Assembly: GCA_022410635.1 (NCBI GenBank)
Contig: JAJVDF010000167.1
Coordinates: 835,692-899,691, forward strand
DNA length: 64,000 bases
Reading direction: 5' to 3'
DNA from: Tretioscincus oriximinensis
Taxonomy: Eukaryota > Chordata > Lepidosauria > Squamata > Gymnophthalmidae
Position 1 is the first letter of the stretch. Each line of letters opens with the position of its first letter. The notes beneath the pieces are model-generated. The model searched no databases, was not told the DNA's origin, and saw only the letters and a program-made list of their open reading frames with translations. The position numbers and the translations under genes were made by a program. Of this stretch, positions 1-8,470 are shown piece by piece.

Positions 1-1560
1 TTCCCAAAGAATAAAGTGTTGTATTCAATCATATCTCTGGAAAAAATGTATGTGAGGATGCACTATTCTAGATTTAATCAAGTCAGCAAAAGTCCCAGAC
101 AGGAACGTCATGTAGCATGTGTCAGGTGCAATAGTAACAGCAGCAGCCATAACAAATTTATTATTGATTTTTAGGAGTGTTTTAAGTCAATGTTATTACA
201 ATTGTTGTCTTCCTACTTCCTGAGCTGTGGTAAAAATGTGGATATAGCATTAAAAAAACTCTCCCTCTCCATCAAAAAAACCCTATTGATTTACTTTGCA
301 TTGAGTCTGATCTATCTTTTATCCTTGGTAGATTCTGTTACGCCAAACCACAATTTTTACAATTCTTTAGAAATGTATTATCATAGTTTAGACCCTCCTT
401 GATGAAGAATCATATTTCAGACTCCTTCTTCTCCTTCTTTTTTACNTNTCTTTAATTTTTATATTTTTATATNTTGCTTAATTGTTTTTCTATTTCACAT
501 AGCGCTGAGGCCATGGATTTAGATGGTTTAAAATCTAATAAATAAAGAAATAATCACAGGATTTTGAAAGCTTGTCTCATCAACTGTTGTGAAAGATTCT
601 CATAGTAAAGCCCAGTACTGGAAGTGTTGTAGGTAAGAGTATCGTCACAAAACTCTGCACAAAAACTGTAAACAATGTAAAGAGGTGAGGTGACTGCAAA
701 GTACAGTTGATACAATGAAAACTTTAGCTATCATTTGTCCTTGAAAAAGCAGACAATAAAGAAGCCTTATGATGAGTTTGCTTCACGATTATGCAAAGTG
801 AAACTATGTGGCATTTGTTAGAGCAAAGCAAGACATTGCCTAAATTGAACATATGTGGAAATATGAATTAGATGTCTTTGCTTAAACAGTAAAACAGCAG
901 AATAAAACTTTTAANGTTCATTATCTTTATAGCAACTAGAGGCTGCATAGAAAGGAGCTAACACCAATTAGTTTTCTCTGTTCACATAGACCCTTTTTCA
1001 TATTCATCCCTGTTGTTCCATAACAGGGCAAGAATGGAGCCTGATCCAATATATCAGTGTATGGGTAAGATGTTTTTTGTAATAGTTCTTGATACCATGT
1101 AGGTATCAGAGTCTTATATAAAATATATTCTAGTACAGAGGAAAGTGCAGAAAAACTCACAATTTGTACTTTTACTATAGACTTGGCTTCTTCCAAGGAA
1201 GCCTGATCAATGACGCCTCTTATCTCAAGTAAGGATGTGTCATTCAGAGCATCCCTATGCTGAGCCTTTGTCAAGGGCAGCAAAACTGTGCACATAGAAA
1301 AGAGATAACTGGAATGGTTACTACATCAAGTACTTATGGGACTTGGTTGTCACATAGCAGGGATGTATGGNAGGAGATGCTTTATTAGGTGCCTCACCTG
1401 TTACGTGTGGATGCAGAAAAAATGCAGACAGAGATCAGAGTGGATGTTTTGATGAGCACTAGCTGCAAGTCATCTGTGACACTCTGATTAAAACTAGAGA
1501 TCAAGCAACTGCCAAAAGTTGTCTCCAAACCACAGGAAATCCACAGCCAAACGTATTGCT
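1..1560. other. AT-rich non-coding DNA
   Basis: No supported gene. The open frames are short, biased toward hydrophobic residues as expected of AT-rich DNA, and not bounded by good splice sites. A pyrimidine- and T-rich stretch lies near 420-485. Nothing else recognisable was seen. Confidence 0.6.
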
Positions 1561-1659
1561 GCACTAGGGTGGCAACCAATACATGTACAATTCAAACTTT
1601 CTTCAGGGCAGAAGAGCCAGACTAAATCAGAAAAAAAGTTTCTGATTTTGAGTCCAGCA

Positions 1660-1760
1660 CAAAAATGGGGTGGGGGTGTGGGGTTTCAGTCCAGTTCTTC
1701 AGAACTGAAGATTGTTTAAAATCACATGTGATAAGGCCCTAGCAGTTCCTAACCAATCCC
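1660..1760 (-). repeat. Degenerate interspersed repeat, same family as 21476-21567
   Basis: The reverse complement around 1690-1722 closely matches the sequence at 21481-21520: both contain a core reading CTTCAG(T)TCTGAAGAACTGG with small changes, set next to TTTTAAA and ACATGTG blocks. The second copy has inverted ends, so this is probably a decayed MITE-like element. Family assignment is unknown. Confidence 0.45.
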
Positions 1761-2339
1761 CAGTACAAAAAATCTCTTCTGTTAGCAAAGAGAAAGTTAG
1801 TGGCAAATACAGGAAAACTTGAAGAAGAAAATAAGGCCATGTTCCTACTGGGGGAAGAAAATAGTTAGGAAAAGAGCTAAGTGAATGAAAATTCACTTTG
1901 CTTTTCTCCCTTTCCCCCAGGCCCAGTGCAATGGCATTTTAGGAGCCATACAGGGGAGAAAAAAAAAATCTCCCCATCCCCTGCATAGCAAGCGGCCGCA
2001 TTAAACTAACTGGACTCAGTGGAGATGCAACAAAAGTCTTCACTGGCTGCTTGGACCATGCAATTGGAAAAAGTTTCTTGAGTANATTTAAACCCCAGCT
2101 TTTACACAAATTTACAATTGCACCTAAGTGGAGAAGGGGGTTATGGATGGGCTGCCCATGGCACCCCCACACATAAGCCAGCACCATTAGCCATGAAGAT
2201 CTCCACGAACTCCTCCGATTGCTGCTGCTACTTTTGACTGTAGCAACAGCAGGAAATAAAGCGGCCCCGCATAGGGGGAGCCGCAACTTACCGGCGTGCG
2301 TCCTGGGAGCCTGCAGCACGGGCGNCGCTATGTTTTTCG

Positions 2340-2354
2340 AGGTCAATTTGACCT
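2340..2354. promoter_or_regulatory. Perfect palindromic oestrogen-response-element consensus
   Basis: AGGTCA, three bases (ATT), then TGACCT: two perfectly inverted nuclear-receptor half-sites with 3-bp spacing, the consensus bound by oestrogen receptor homodimers. The inverted match continues outward, giving CGAGGTCAA/TTGACCTCG arms around a single T. It lies about 53 bp upstream of the TATA box at 2407. Binding in vivo is inference. Confidence 0.55.
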
Positions 2355-2406
2355 CGGGAAAGCATGGTGGTCCNACCGGTGACGCGCTTCCGGCGCGACG
2401 CCNGGG

Positions 2407-2412
2407 TATAAA
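2407..2412 (+). promoter_or_regulatory. TATA box of the LTR-like unit
   Basis: TATAAA in a GGG-TATAAA-GCAGG context, the kind of TATA setting common in LTRs. A start site near 2437-2442 would be expected, just before a pyrimidine-rich stretch. Confidence 0.45.
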
Positions 2413-3096
2413 GCAGGAGGCCTACNCCATGTTCGGCCTCTTGCTTTCCCGACACCTTTCCTCCTTCCCTCCCTTATTTTCAGTCTTTCTCTCATCATGG
2501 ACGGTGAGGGGTGTAGCNGATGACGCATCCTGGGATGGCACAAAGGGACAGTCACTGGCCAAGGGTGGCAGATATCCCNNGACTGTGCCCTTAGGATATA
2601 GCTTTGAGGGACCCTTAAGGGTTTTGAGGCAGCCGAGCTTGTCCTTGGGGAGGGACTGGAAGCTGAAGGCTGCCTTAAGTCGGGGAAGGGGGCTCGTGAC
2701 AGAGCATGNGCTCAGAGAGCCCCACCAAACTTCCTTTGATCCTCAGGTGTAACAGCCTCGCAACGGTGCGAGCTGGATGGGGTCACCAAGCGTGAGCCCA
2801 AGCGAGCTGCCCCAGCGCGGGCTGGGCAGTTGATTGGTAGGTGGCTCACCTGGAGAGTGAGTCGCCTTGGCGATCATTGTCCCATCCGGGTCAGCCCTTG
2901 AGGCTGAGTGGGACAGTCATTCCAGGATGCTGCGCCTGCCGCTCCCCCTTGCACTTAGCCATGGCCTTTCCTCCATTTTCTCACTATACCCTTATCCAAA
3001 AGTCATCGAACAAGAACATATAAGTGAAGATCCACGGTTTGCTTATTGTTAACTAAGTTATTGACACTGTAGTCACTTTGTTTGGANGANTGTTAA

Positions 3097-3190
3097 AATA
3101 AATGTTGCACAATGTATTCAAATTTGTTTGGGAAGTTTGTAGAGTAAAGGTTGCACTTTGCACTTAAGCATTATCTGTTGTATTAATAAA
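3097..3190 (+). promoter_or_regulatory. Two AATAAA polyadenylation signals
   Basis: AATAAA at 3097-3102 and again at 3185-3190. A GT-rich stretch follows the second at about 3205-3217, as expected of a cleavage/polyadenylation region. They are read here as the 3' processing end of the LTR-like unit. Confidence 0.35.
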
Positions 3191-3215
3191 TGTTTTCATT
3201 AAGTAAATGGTTGTC

Positions 3216-4700
3216 TGCNTGGCTCCCTGTCTGACCATCGCCGGTAAATTAAAACTACAGCCAGAATTTAAAGTAGCAATGGGAGGAGTTCCCAGGGATC
3301 TCAGTGGATGAGGCTCCCCAATGCTTGGGTGTGCCATGGGCTTTCTGGGAGCCCAGAATACCCCCATCCACAGCCACCTCTTCAGTCTCAAGCCTCTCAT
3401 CAGACAGTAGATGCTGTCTTGTGAAAGAATTAGGGAAACTGAGAGGATTAGAGCCTGGAAAGGGTTCCCCTCTCAACTCCTCCTCCTGGCCAGGGATGAA
3501 TGCCACTGGCCAGGGCAGGTTTCCACCCTTGCCCCATCTGATGATTTGCCCTGATCTGCAGCAGGGTTACTGCATGGATGGACTTCCACTATGAGACGTA
3601 GGCAGTGCAGAATAAATACAAAGTGCACTTCTATGGATCTATTAAGTTTTTTTATAGGAATATTTTTGACCTTTTTTGAATGAATTTTTGAAGGATATCT
3701 CTCAAACCCAATGTTGTCATGTAATTGGTGCATAGCTACCCCATTTTCTGTTTGGAGTAAATGGGAAACAAGTCAGGCCAGATCTTGGTAACAGATCTGT
3801 TAAGATTACAAACCTTAATATCTGTTAAGAAAACTTCTTCTACGCAGTACCCATACCTAGCCACCTAACAAAATGAAGGAGAACCTGAAGTGGGCATGTG
3901 GTAAAGTATCATTTTTGTTTCTCTAAGAGAGGTTTAATATAGAATGTCTGCAAAACCATTCTGGCTTATTGAGTAGAGAATCTGTGGGATCATTCATGCC
4001 ATCTGTACTCAGCAGGGATGGTTTGCTGAGAAAAGTTAACAAATAAAAGCAATAAAGAAAGCAAATGAAAATAATATGCAAAGTGATAAAAATAGGGAAG
4101 CTAGAACTCTAAACCAGTTGGATTTCAACTACCTCCGCCAGATCTTTGAACAGAAAGATGCATCATTGTAATGATTATATTTAATGAAATGTGAATGTAG
4201 GANCCTGGATCAGGTAGGGGAAATGCTATTTACTTGACTGAAGCTGCAATTCACAAGCATCTTAATCTGGAANAATTATATTAGCTTCAGGAATTCAGGA
4301 AAACAAAATTAATTTTAAGATAAATGTTTAATTTTCAGAAATGATGGGCTGATAACATAAGTACACTGGAAAGCAGGTAGAATTTTGCTGCATCTGGGTG
4401 TTTTTGAAAGTCTTACATTGTTTTAAAATATTTTTGGTACTGATGTGTCCTGTGGAATTTTTGTATAATGCAGACTTTTGAGAGGATTTTTAAAAACTTT
4501 CAAAAGGCATAATTGAGCTTTTTCTGTCTCATAATCATTTTCCTCACATTTCAGAGTCTCAGTNTCTTTTTCTTATTTATTTACTTTCTCAGCTCCCTGG
4601 ATTGGTTTGTTTATGAAACAATCGACTTAAAGCAATGTCACCAACCATATTGCCCATAAAATCTTCATTTAGGTAGATTTTTCTTAACGATTTCATGATT
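3216..4700. other. Non-coding DNA without recognised genes
   Basis: A moderately GC-rich stretch at 3230-3560 holds overlapping open frames on both strands, with no homology I recognise and no splice structure. The rest is AT-rich. Nothing supportable was seen. Confidence 0.5.
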
Positions 4701-4708
4701 GAGAAGTT

Positions 4709-4832
4709 TTCGATGCTCAGTCGTCTCAGTCGCTAAGAAGACGGTCTTCCACCTGGGAGATTGGGTTTCGAAGCCCTGTAAGCAGCTCTGGAAAAGAGCG
4801 GGATATAAAAACTCAATTCTTCTTCTTGTACT
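4709..4832 (+). mobile_element. Truncated tRNA-derived SINE (family A)
   Basis: The tRNA-like head (CTCAGTCGCTAAGAAG, then CCTGGGAGATTGGGTTTCGAAGCCCTG) matches the head of the full copy at 31101. The body is mostly deleted and joins directly to the conserved tail (GAAAAG-AGCGGGATATAAAAAC followed by TTCTTCTTCTT). The RNA polymerase III B-box-like motif is GTTTCGAAGCC. Confidence 0.7.
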
Positions 4833-4855
4833 TTTTTCTCATGGATATGTTTAAA

Positions 4856-5036
4856 TAGGCTGACCAAATGACGCCTTTTGGGGGGGGGTGAAAATTCGGT
4901 TTTGGGGTGCCTTCTGGTTTTTGCCAAGGGAAAAAAATCTTTTTTTGAAAAAAAAATTCCTCAGCAAAAACCAGGAGGCACCCCAAAACTGGGTTTCCAT
5001 CCCCCCCCCCCAAAAAGGGGTCAACTGGTCAGCCTA
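4856..5036. mobile_element. Fold-back MITE, copy 1 of 3 (TAGGCTGACC family)
   Basis: A 181-bp element whose two halves are near-perfect inverted repeats, with ends TAGGCTGACC and GGTCAGCCTA and little non-palindromic sequence (an A/T-rich centre near 4930-4955). GTTTAAA precedes it (4849-4855) and occurs again at 5038-5044 after one extra base, a probable target-site duplication. It has no coding capacity, so it is a non-autonomous DNA transposon or similar fold-back element. Confidence 0.8.
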
Positions 5037-5140
5037 AGTTTAAAGCAAACTCATAAATGTCCCTGTTCTTAAGAAAGGAAGAAAGATAAACTAATAGATT
5101 TGCTTACTAAGAATGTTGCTTACTTTACTTTATTTGGGTN

Positions 5141-5236
5141 CTAGGGAGGGAGGGAATGGCTGGAGNCATGGATGAGTGCAAGGTGGAGGAGGGGATACAG
5201 CCCACTGCATACCTCCAGCCATTCCCTCCCTCCCTA
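5141..5236. repeat. Perfect 25-bp inverted repeat with 46-nt loop
   Basis: 5141-5165 (starting CTAGGGAGGGAGGGAATGGC) is the exact reverse complement of 5212-5236. An RNA from either strand would form a 25-bp hairpin with a 46-nt loop. It could be the ends of a tiny MITE or a hairpin RNA source. Confidence 0.75.
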
Positions 5237-5671
5237 GCCCCTCCTATCTTTAAACATGAGTAAGGGAAAATAAAAGTCTGCTGAGACATGATGTACCACA
5301 GCCAGAGAGAAAGTTAAATCTGGAGATGGTTTGTTAGTAGGGGTGTGGAGGTTCAGGAAGGGTTTGGAAAGTTTGTTGAGAGTGGTTCAGAAGGAATCTG
5401 GAAGAGTACAAAGGTGACANGCAGAGGCCTAGCTGATGAAGAAGAAGTGAGGGACCTAGAAGAGGGACTGTGTCCAGCGAGTGAGCNAGACATGCCTTTG
5501 ACTTCCTTGAGAGGTGAAAAAGAGATTTTGGGGTTTCTACTTGTAAATAGTGTATATATTGAAGGTGTCTGCCTTGCACAGTCCACTGCAAACAAAAAGC
5601 ATTCCTTGCCNCAACACAAGCCACTCTTGGGATCTAAACTGGAAATCAAACCCTTGACACCATCCCTCTTT

Positions 5672-5812
5672 CACTTGTTGCTTCTTTGTTTCTTTCCTTC
5701 TTTNTATTTTCTTTCCTTCTTCCATTCCTTCTTTATCTTCATTCCTTCCCTAACATCTTTCATCCGTCCTTTGTTCTTCCTTCNTTTNCTTCCTTCCTTC
5801 CCCTCCCAGTAC
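5672..5812. repeat. Pyrimidine-rich tract, degenerate (TTCC)n / (CTTT)n
   Basis: About 140 bases of almost pure C/T with irregular TTCC and CTTT units. It is low-complexity DNA, and the open frames across it are meaningless. Confidence 0.75.
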
Positions 5813-5900
5813 TGGTCCCAGCACTGAACCCTGGGGTATTCCACTTCTCTCATCTTTCCGTCCACAGAACTGTCCATTTATTACTTCCCGTTGTTTTCTG

Positions 5901-5975
5901 TCTTATAACCAGTTTCCAACTGGTCTGTCTTATAACCAGTTTCCAACTGGTCTGTCTTATAACCAGTTTCCAACT
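5901..5975. repeat. Short tandem repeat, 27-bp unit, 2.8 copies
   Basis: The unit begins TCTTATAACCAGTTTCCAAC and ends TGGTCTG. Copies start at 5901, 5928 and 5955 and are identical until the third breaks off after CCAACT. Identity between copies points to recent slippage or unequal exchange. Flanking sequence at 5810-6070 looks like an old interspersed repeat, but I cannot assign it. Confidence 0.85.
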
Positions 5976-6380
5976 AAGGACTCTGGTCTCTGGAGGCTGC
6001 CAAAGTTCCGAGCCCTGTCATTGGTCATTATACCACGAAATGTTGAACTATCCCACATGCCTTTTACTACTTATGATTCCAGAAAGCATGGATATTTTTT
6101 AAATAGAGTGGAATAAGTAAGTGGTATCTGGATGTGGCCTGTGAATCCATAAAGACCAGTCAGTCTGGAAAAAAAAAATCACTGTTTGAAATGTCTGTCT
6201 TTCACAAAAGCTTGCGTGAAAACAGCGTGACTATCTGAGTTATCTTAGTCACCAGCTTAATTTTCACAGTATTCAGTTTCAATTTGTTTGTGTTTCATAG
6301 ATTCCAAAATTGTATTTAGGGAGTATAAAAGTCTATTTTTTAACCCAAGTGTTCAGTTCTAGCACTACTTATCTATGACT

Positions 6381-6540
6381 AGAGAGCCAGTCTGGTATGG
6401 TAGTTAAGAGCATCAGACTCTTATATGGTAGCCTCTTGGTTCAATGTNTGTTGCAAAGAGAAGAACTGAAGCTGCTTTGATTCCCTTTGGGTTAAGAAAA
6501 GCAGGTATGAAATCAGACTTTTCTTCTTCTTCTTCTTCAA
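6381..6540 (+). mobile_element. Degraded SINE (family B) with (TTC)n tail
   Basis: The head GAGCCAGTCTGGTATGGTAG matches the family B copy at 44290, the B-box region is TTGGTTCAATG, and the tail CTGCTTTGATTCCCTTTGGG leads to GAGAAAAGC-like sequence and a TTC run. The middle is deleted relative to the 44-kb copy. Confidence 0.65.
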
Positions 6541-6935
6541 TATAAATAATTTCACTCACAATTGCTTTCTAAAAACTGTTCTGTACTTAGCAATAAAGTA
6601 CCTAAATACTTTTCAAACCTTTCTAGTGATCTGTCATATTGTTGAGGGGCAAGCAGATTCTAATGTAGGATGAATAACATTCTAAAATAACAAACACCAA
6701 CCATCTATTCTTTTAAAGATTAATGTAGCCTCAGAAGATGGTTTCTAGAAAAATAAGCATGATTNAAAAAGTGAGAAAGCCTAAGGACTTTGTAATGGCA
6801 CACACAGCAGCCAAGAACCTATTTCCNCTTCACAAGCTCTTAAAAAAACTATATAATTATTAAATGAAAACACTCACCCAATACTCAGCCTTTAAATCTT
6901 CAACAGAAGACATTCACTTTCAGAGAGGTACTTAC

Positions 6936-6997
6936 CAGGTTTCCATGGATACCATATGATGCCNATCAGGTTCATGTTTTTATCTGAAAGTGGTACC
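6936..6997 (-). CDS. Candidate 62-nt internal exon (speculative)
   Basis: On the minus strand an acceptor (TTTCACTGCAG) ends at 6998 and a strong donor (ACCTG|GTAAGTACC) starts at 6935, bounding 62 nt. Only one frame is open across it (20 codons, reading LSDKNMNLIG in part). That open frame does not match the phase left by the candidate exon at 7989-8142, where joining would give a stop after eight codons. Strong splice pairs occur by chance in AT-rich introns, so this may be a pseudo-exon. No protein family was recognised. Confidence 0.2.
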
Positions 6998-7479
6998 CTG
7001 CAGTGAAATAGAGTTTGGTGAATAGCTGTTTATGTGCAGTAAGTAAATAGGAAGCTTNTTTATCTGACAAAAGGTCTGTGACCCAGACTTTTCTCCCTCA
7101 CCCCAACCCTCATTCTCTTCCTCAAAGCTCTCCAATACAGTAGATTGGCCAGTTCATAATGTTGACCAGTTCACACAGATTCCTGCCAAATCATTGAAAG
7201 TTAGGATTTTGTTACTCAATGAAAAGCTGAATTGTCTTAATGCTTTGTCTTAGAGTTGACCTTGATATTGACAAGATGTTAAGAAGAAAAACCCTAAAAA
7301 ATTGTTACAATTTTAAGCACATTTTCCCCTTTAAATTAGAGGGGAACATACTGTATAAACAATGAGGTATCAAAGCCCTTTGATATTAAGGAAAATAATT
7401 ACCCAAATGAAAGTGTTCAAAGAATTAACCTGTTTTCTTGTATAAATCTGCCNATTTCATAGATTTTCAGAGCTGTATT

Positions 7480-7556
7480 ATTTATTTATAATATTTATAT
7501 TTATATCCTGCCCTTCAACTGGGGTCACAGATAAAGTTACAAAAGTAAAAAAAAAA
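7480..7556 (-). mobile_element. LINE/SINE 3'-tail fragment
   Basis: A TATTTATTTATAATATTTATA run followed by ATCCTGCCCTTC is the reverse complement of the tail shared by many reptile L2-type LINEs and SINEs (GGGCGGGATATAAAT then an ATAAA repeat). Only the extreme 3' end remains. Confidence 0.45.
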
Positions 7557-7988
7557 AACATGATAAATTACAATCTCCCCACCATTAATTTCAAAAGGGC
7601 TTCTGAGTTTCTCATCTCTACATAGTTTCTAATATTGAGAGCACTGAAACTTTTTAGAGGAGGTATAATATTCCTCTGGATAAAAGTAAGAGTGAAAAGG
7701 AAAACAAATCACTTTAATGCTTAACACTGTTTAACAACCCAAATGATGTGTGCTCTTTCCNTTTTTAAAGAAGTTTCCTTCCAGCCACAATTAAAAGTAC
7801 AAAAAGTTGTCTTGTTCTAAAATTATTCTTGGAAATATGATTTTTTTAAAAAAAAAATCACTTCAAAGCATGGATTTTCCTTCATCTTCATTCTCTTTCT
7901 CCCATCTGAAAGCCATTTCATTTTGTTTCCTCTAAAGGAGTGATTTTTGGATAAAGCTAGAGATTTGATATTTTCCAATTGAACTTAC

Positions 7989-8142
7989 AGCAAGTGTTGT
8001 AGAGGGAGCAATTCCATGTTCTTTTGCCAGAGCTGACAAAGGTCTGGTTGTCAGTGATACCTTTTACAGCTAAATTTACTCTAGAGTGACAGGAGCAGGT
8101 GGACACAGGCGTGCCAGACACTTGTGCATGGAAATCACGCAT
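7989..8142 (-). CDS. Candidate 154-nt exon, Cys-rich with N-glycosylation motifs (speculative)
   Basis: The minus strand has a pyrimidine-rich acceptor (TTTTTCCCC...CCTGTAAG) just before 8142 and a good donor (TTGCT|GTAAGTTC) at 7988. One frame is open for all 51 codons. It reads as an extracellular-type peptide with five cysteines, including a CSC pair, and two N-glycosylation sequons (DNQT and WNCS). GC content is higher than in the flanks. This is the best protein-like segment between 7 and 9 kb, but I recognise no family, and a 51-codon open stretch is not rare. Alternatives are a pseudogene exon or chance. Confidence 0.25.
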
Positions 8143-8282
8143 CTTACAGGTCAGCAGCAAAGGGGAAAAAGCTCTTGCCTTCCGAGCAGAGGGTGAGTGA
8201 GGCAAACAGAACCCAACTGGGGGGTTTCTCTTCAAAGCCAGCTGGTCTGGCTTTATTCTACAGGAATTTTTTTACCTGTCAG

Positions 8283-8345
8283 TTTAATCAACAAAACCCT
8301 CAGCAGGTGCTGACGGGTACAACTTCCTGGAGAAGAAGGGCACTG
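8283..8345 (+). CDS. Candidate 63-nt exon on + strand (speculative)
   Basis: Two tandem acceptors precede it (TTTATTCTACAG ending 8263 and TTTTTTTACCTGTCAG ending 8282), and a good donor (CACTG|GTAAGTTTT) follows at 8346. From the second acceptor the segment is exactly 21 codons and open, reading FNQQNPQQVLTGTTSWRRRA in part. Another splice-bounded segment (8445-8470) follows 99 bp later. Family unknown; it could equally be a non-coding or pseudo-exon. Confidence 0.22.
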
Positions 8346-8444
8346 GTAAGTTTTAATAAATAAAATCCTTTTCAGAAGTATACATTATATATTTTCTAGA
8401 TATACATGATTATATACAGATCTGTGATTTTAATTTCTCTACAG

Positions 8445-8470
8445 AAGTATTCTAGGCCCAAGAATCACAG
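8445..8470 (+). CDS. Candidate 26-nt microexon (speculative)
   Basis: A strong acceptor (TTTTAATTTCTCTACAG) ends at 8444 and a consensus donor (ATCACAG|GTAAGGGTG) begins at 8471. The 26-nt segment has no stop when read on from the candidate exon at 8283-8345 (KYSRPKNH follows). Splice signals are the only evidence. Confidence 0.22.

Larger units (their letters stand above)
2200..3215 (+). mobile_element. LTR-like or retroelement-derived transcription unit (TATA box to poly(A) signals)
   Basis: This GC- and CpG-rich block is set in AT-rich DNA. In order on the + strand it has a palindromic nuclear-receptor site (2340-2354), a TATAAA box (2407-2412), CRE/ATF-like TGACGC motifs near 2379 and 2520, and two AATAAA poly(A) signals (3097-3102 and 3185-3190), the second followed by GT-rich sequence. 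Promoter, body and poly(A) signals within about 1 kb, without a credible protein, suggest a solo LTR of an old retroelement. A 177-codon frame at 2219-2752 runs through several N bases and shows no recognisable domain. Exact ends and a flanking duplication were not found. A retroposed non-coding gene or a small independent transcription unit is the alternative. Confidence 0.4.

Noticed and set aside
5672..5812. Overlapping long frames on both strands
   Set aside because: They lie in a C/T-rich low-complexity tract where stops are rare on both strands.
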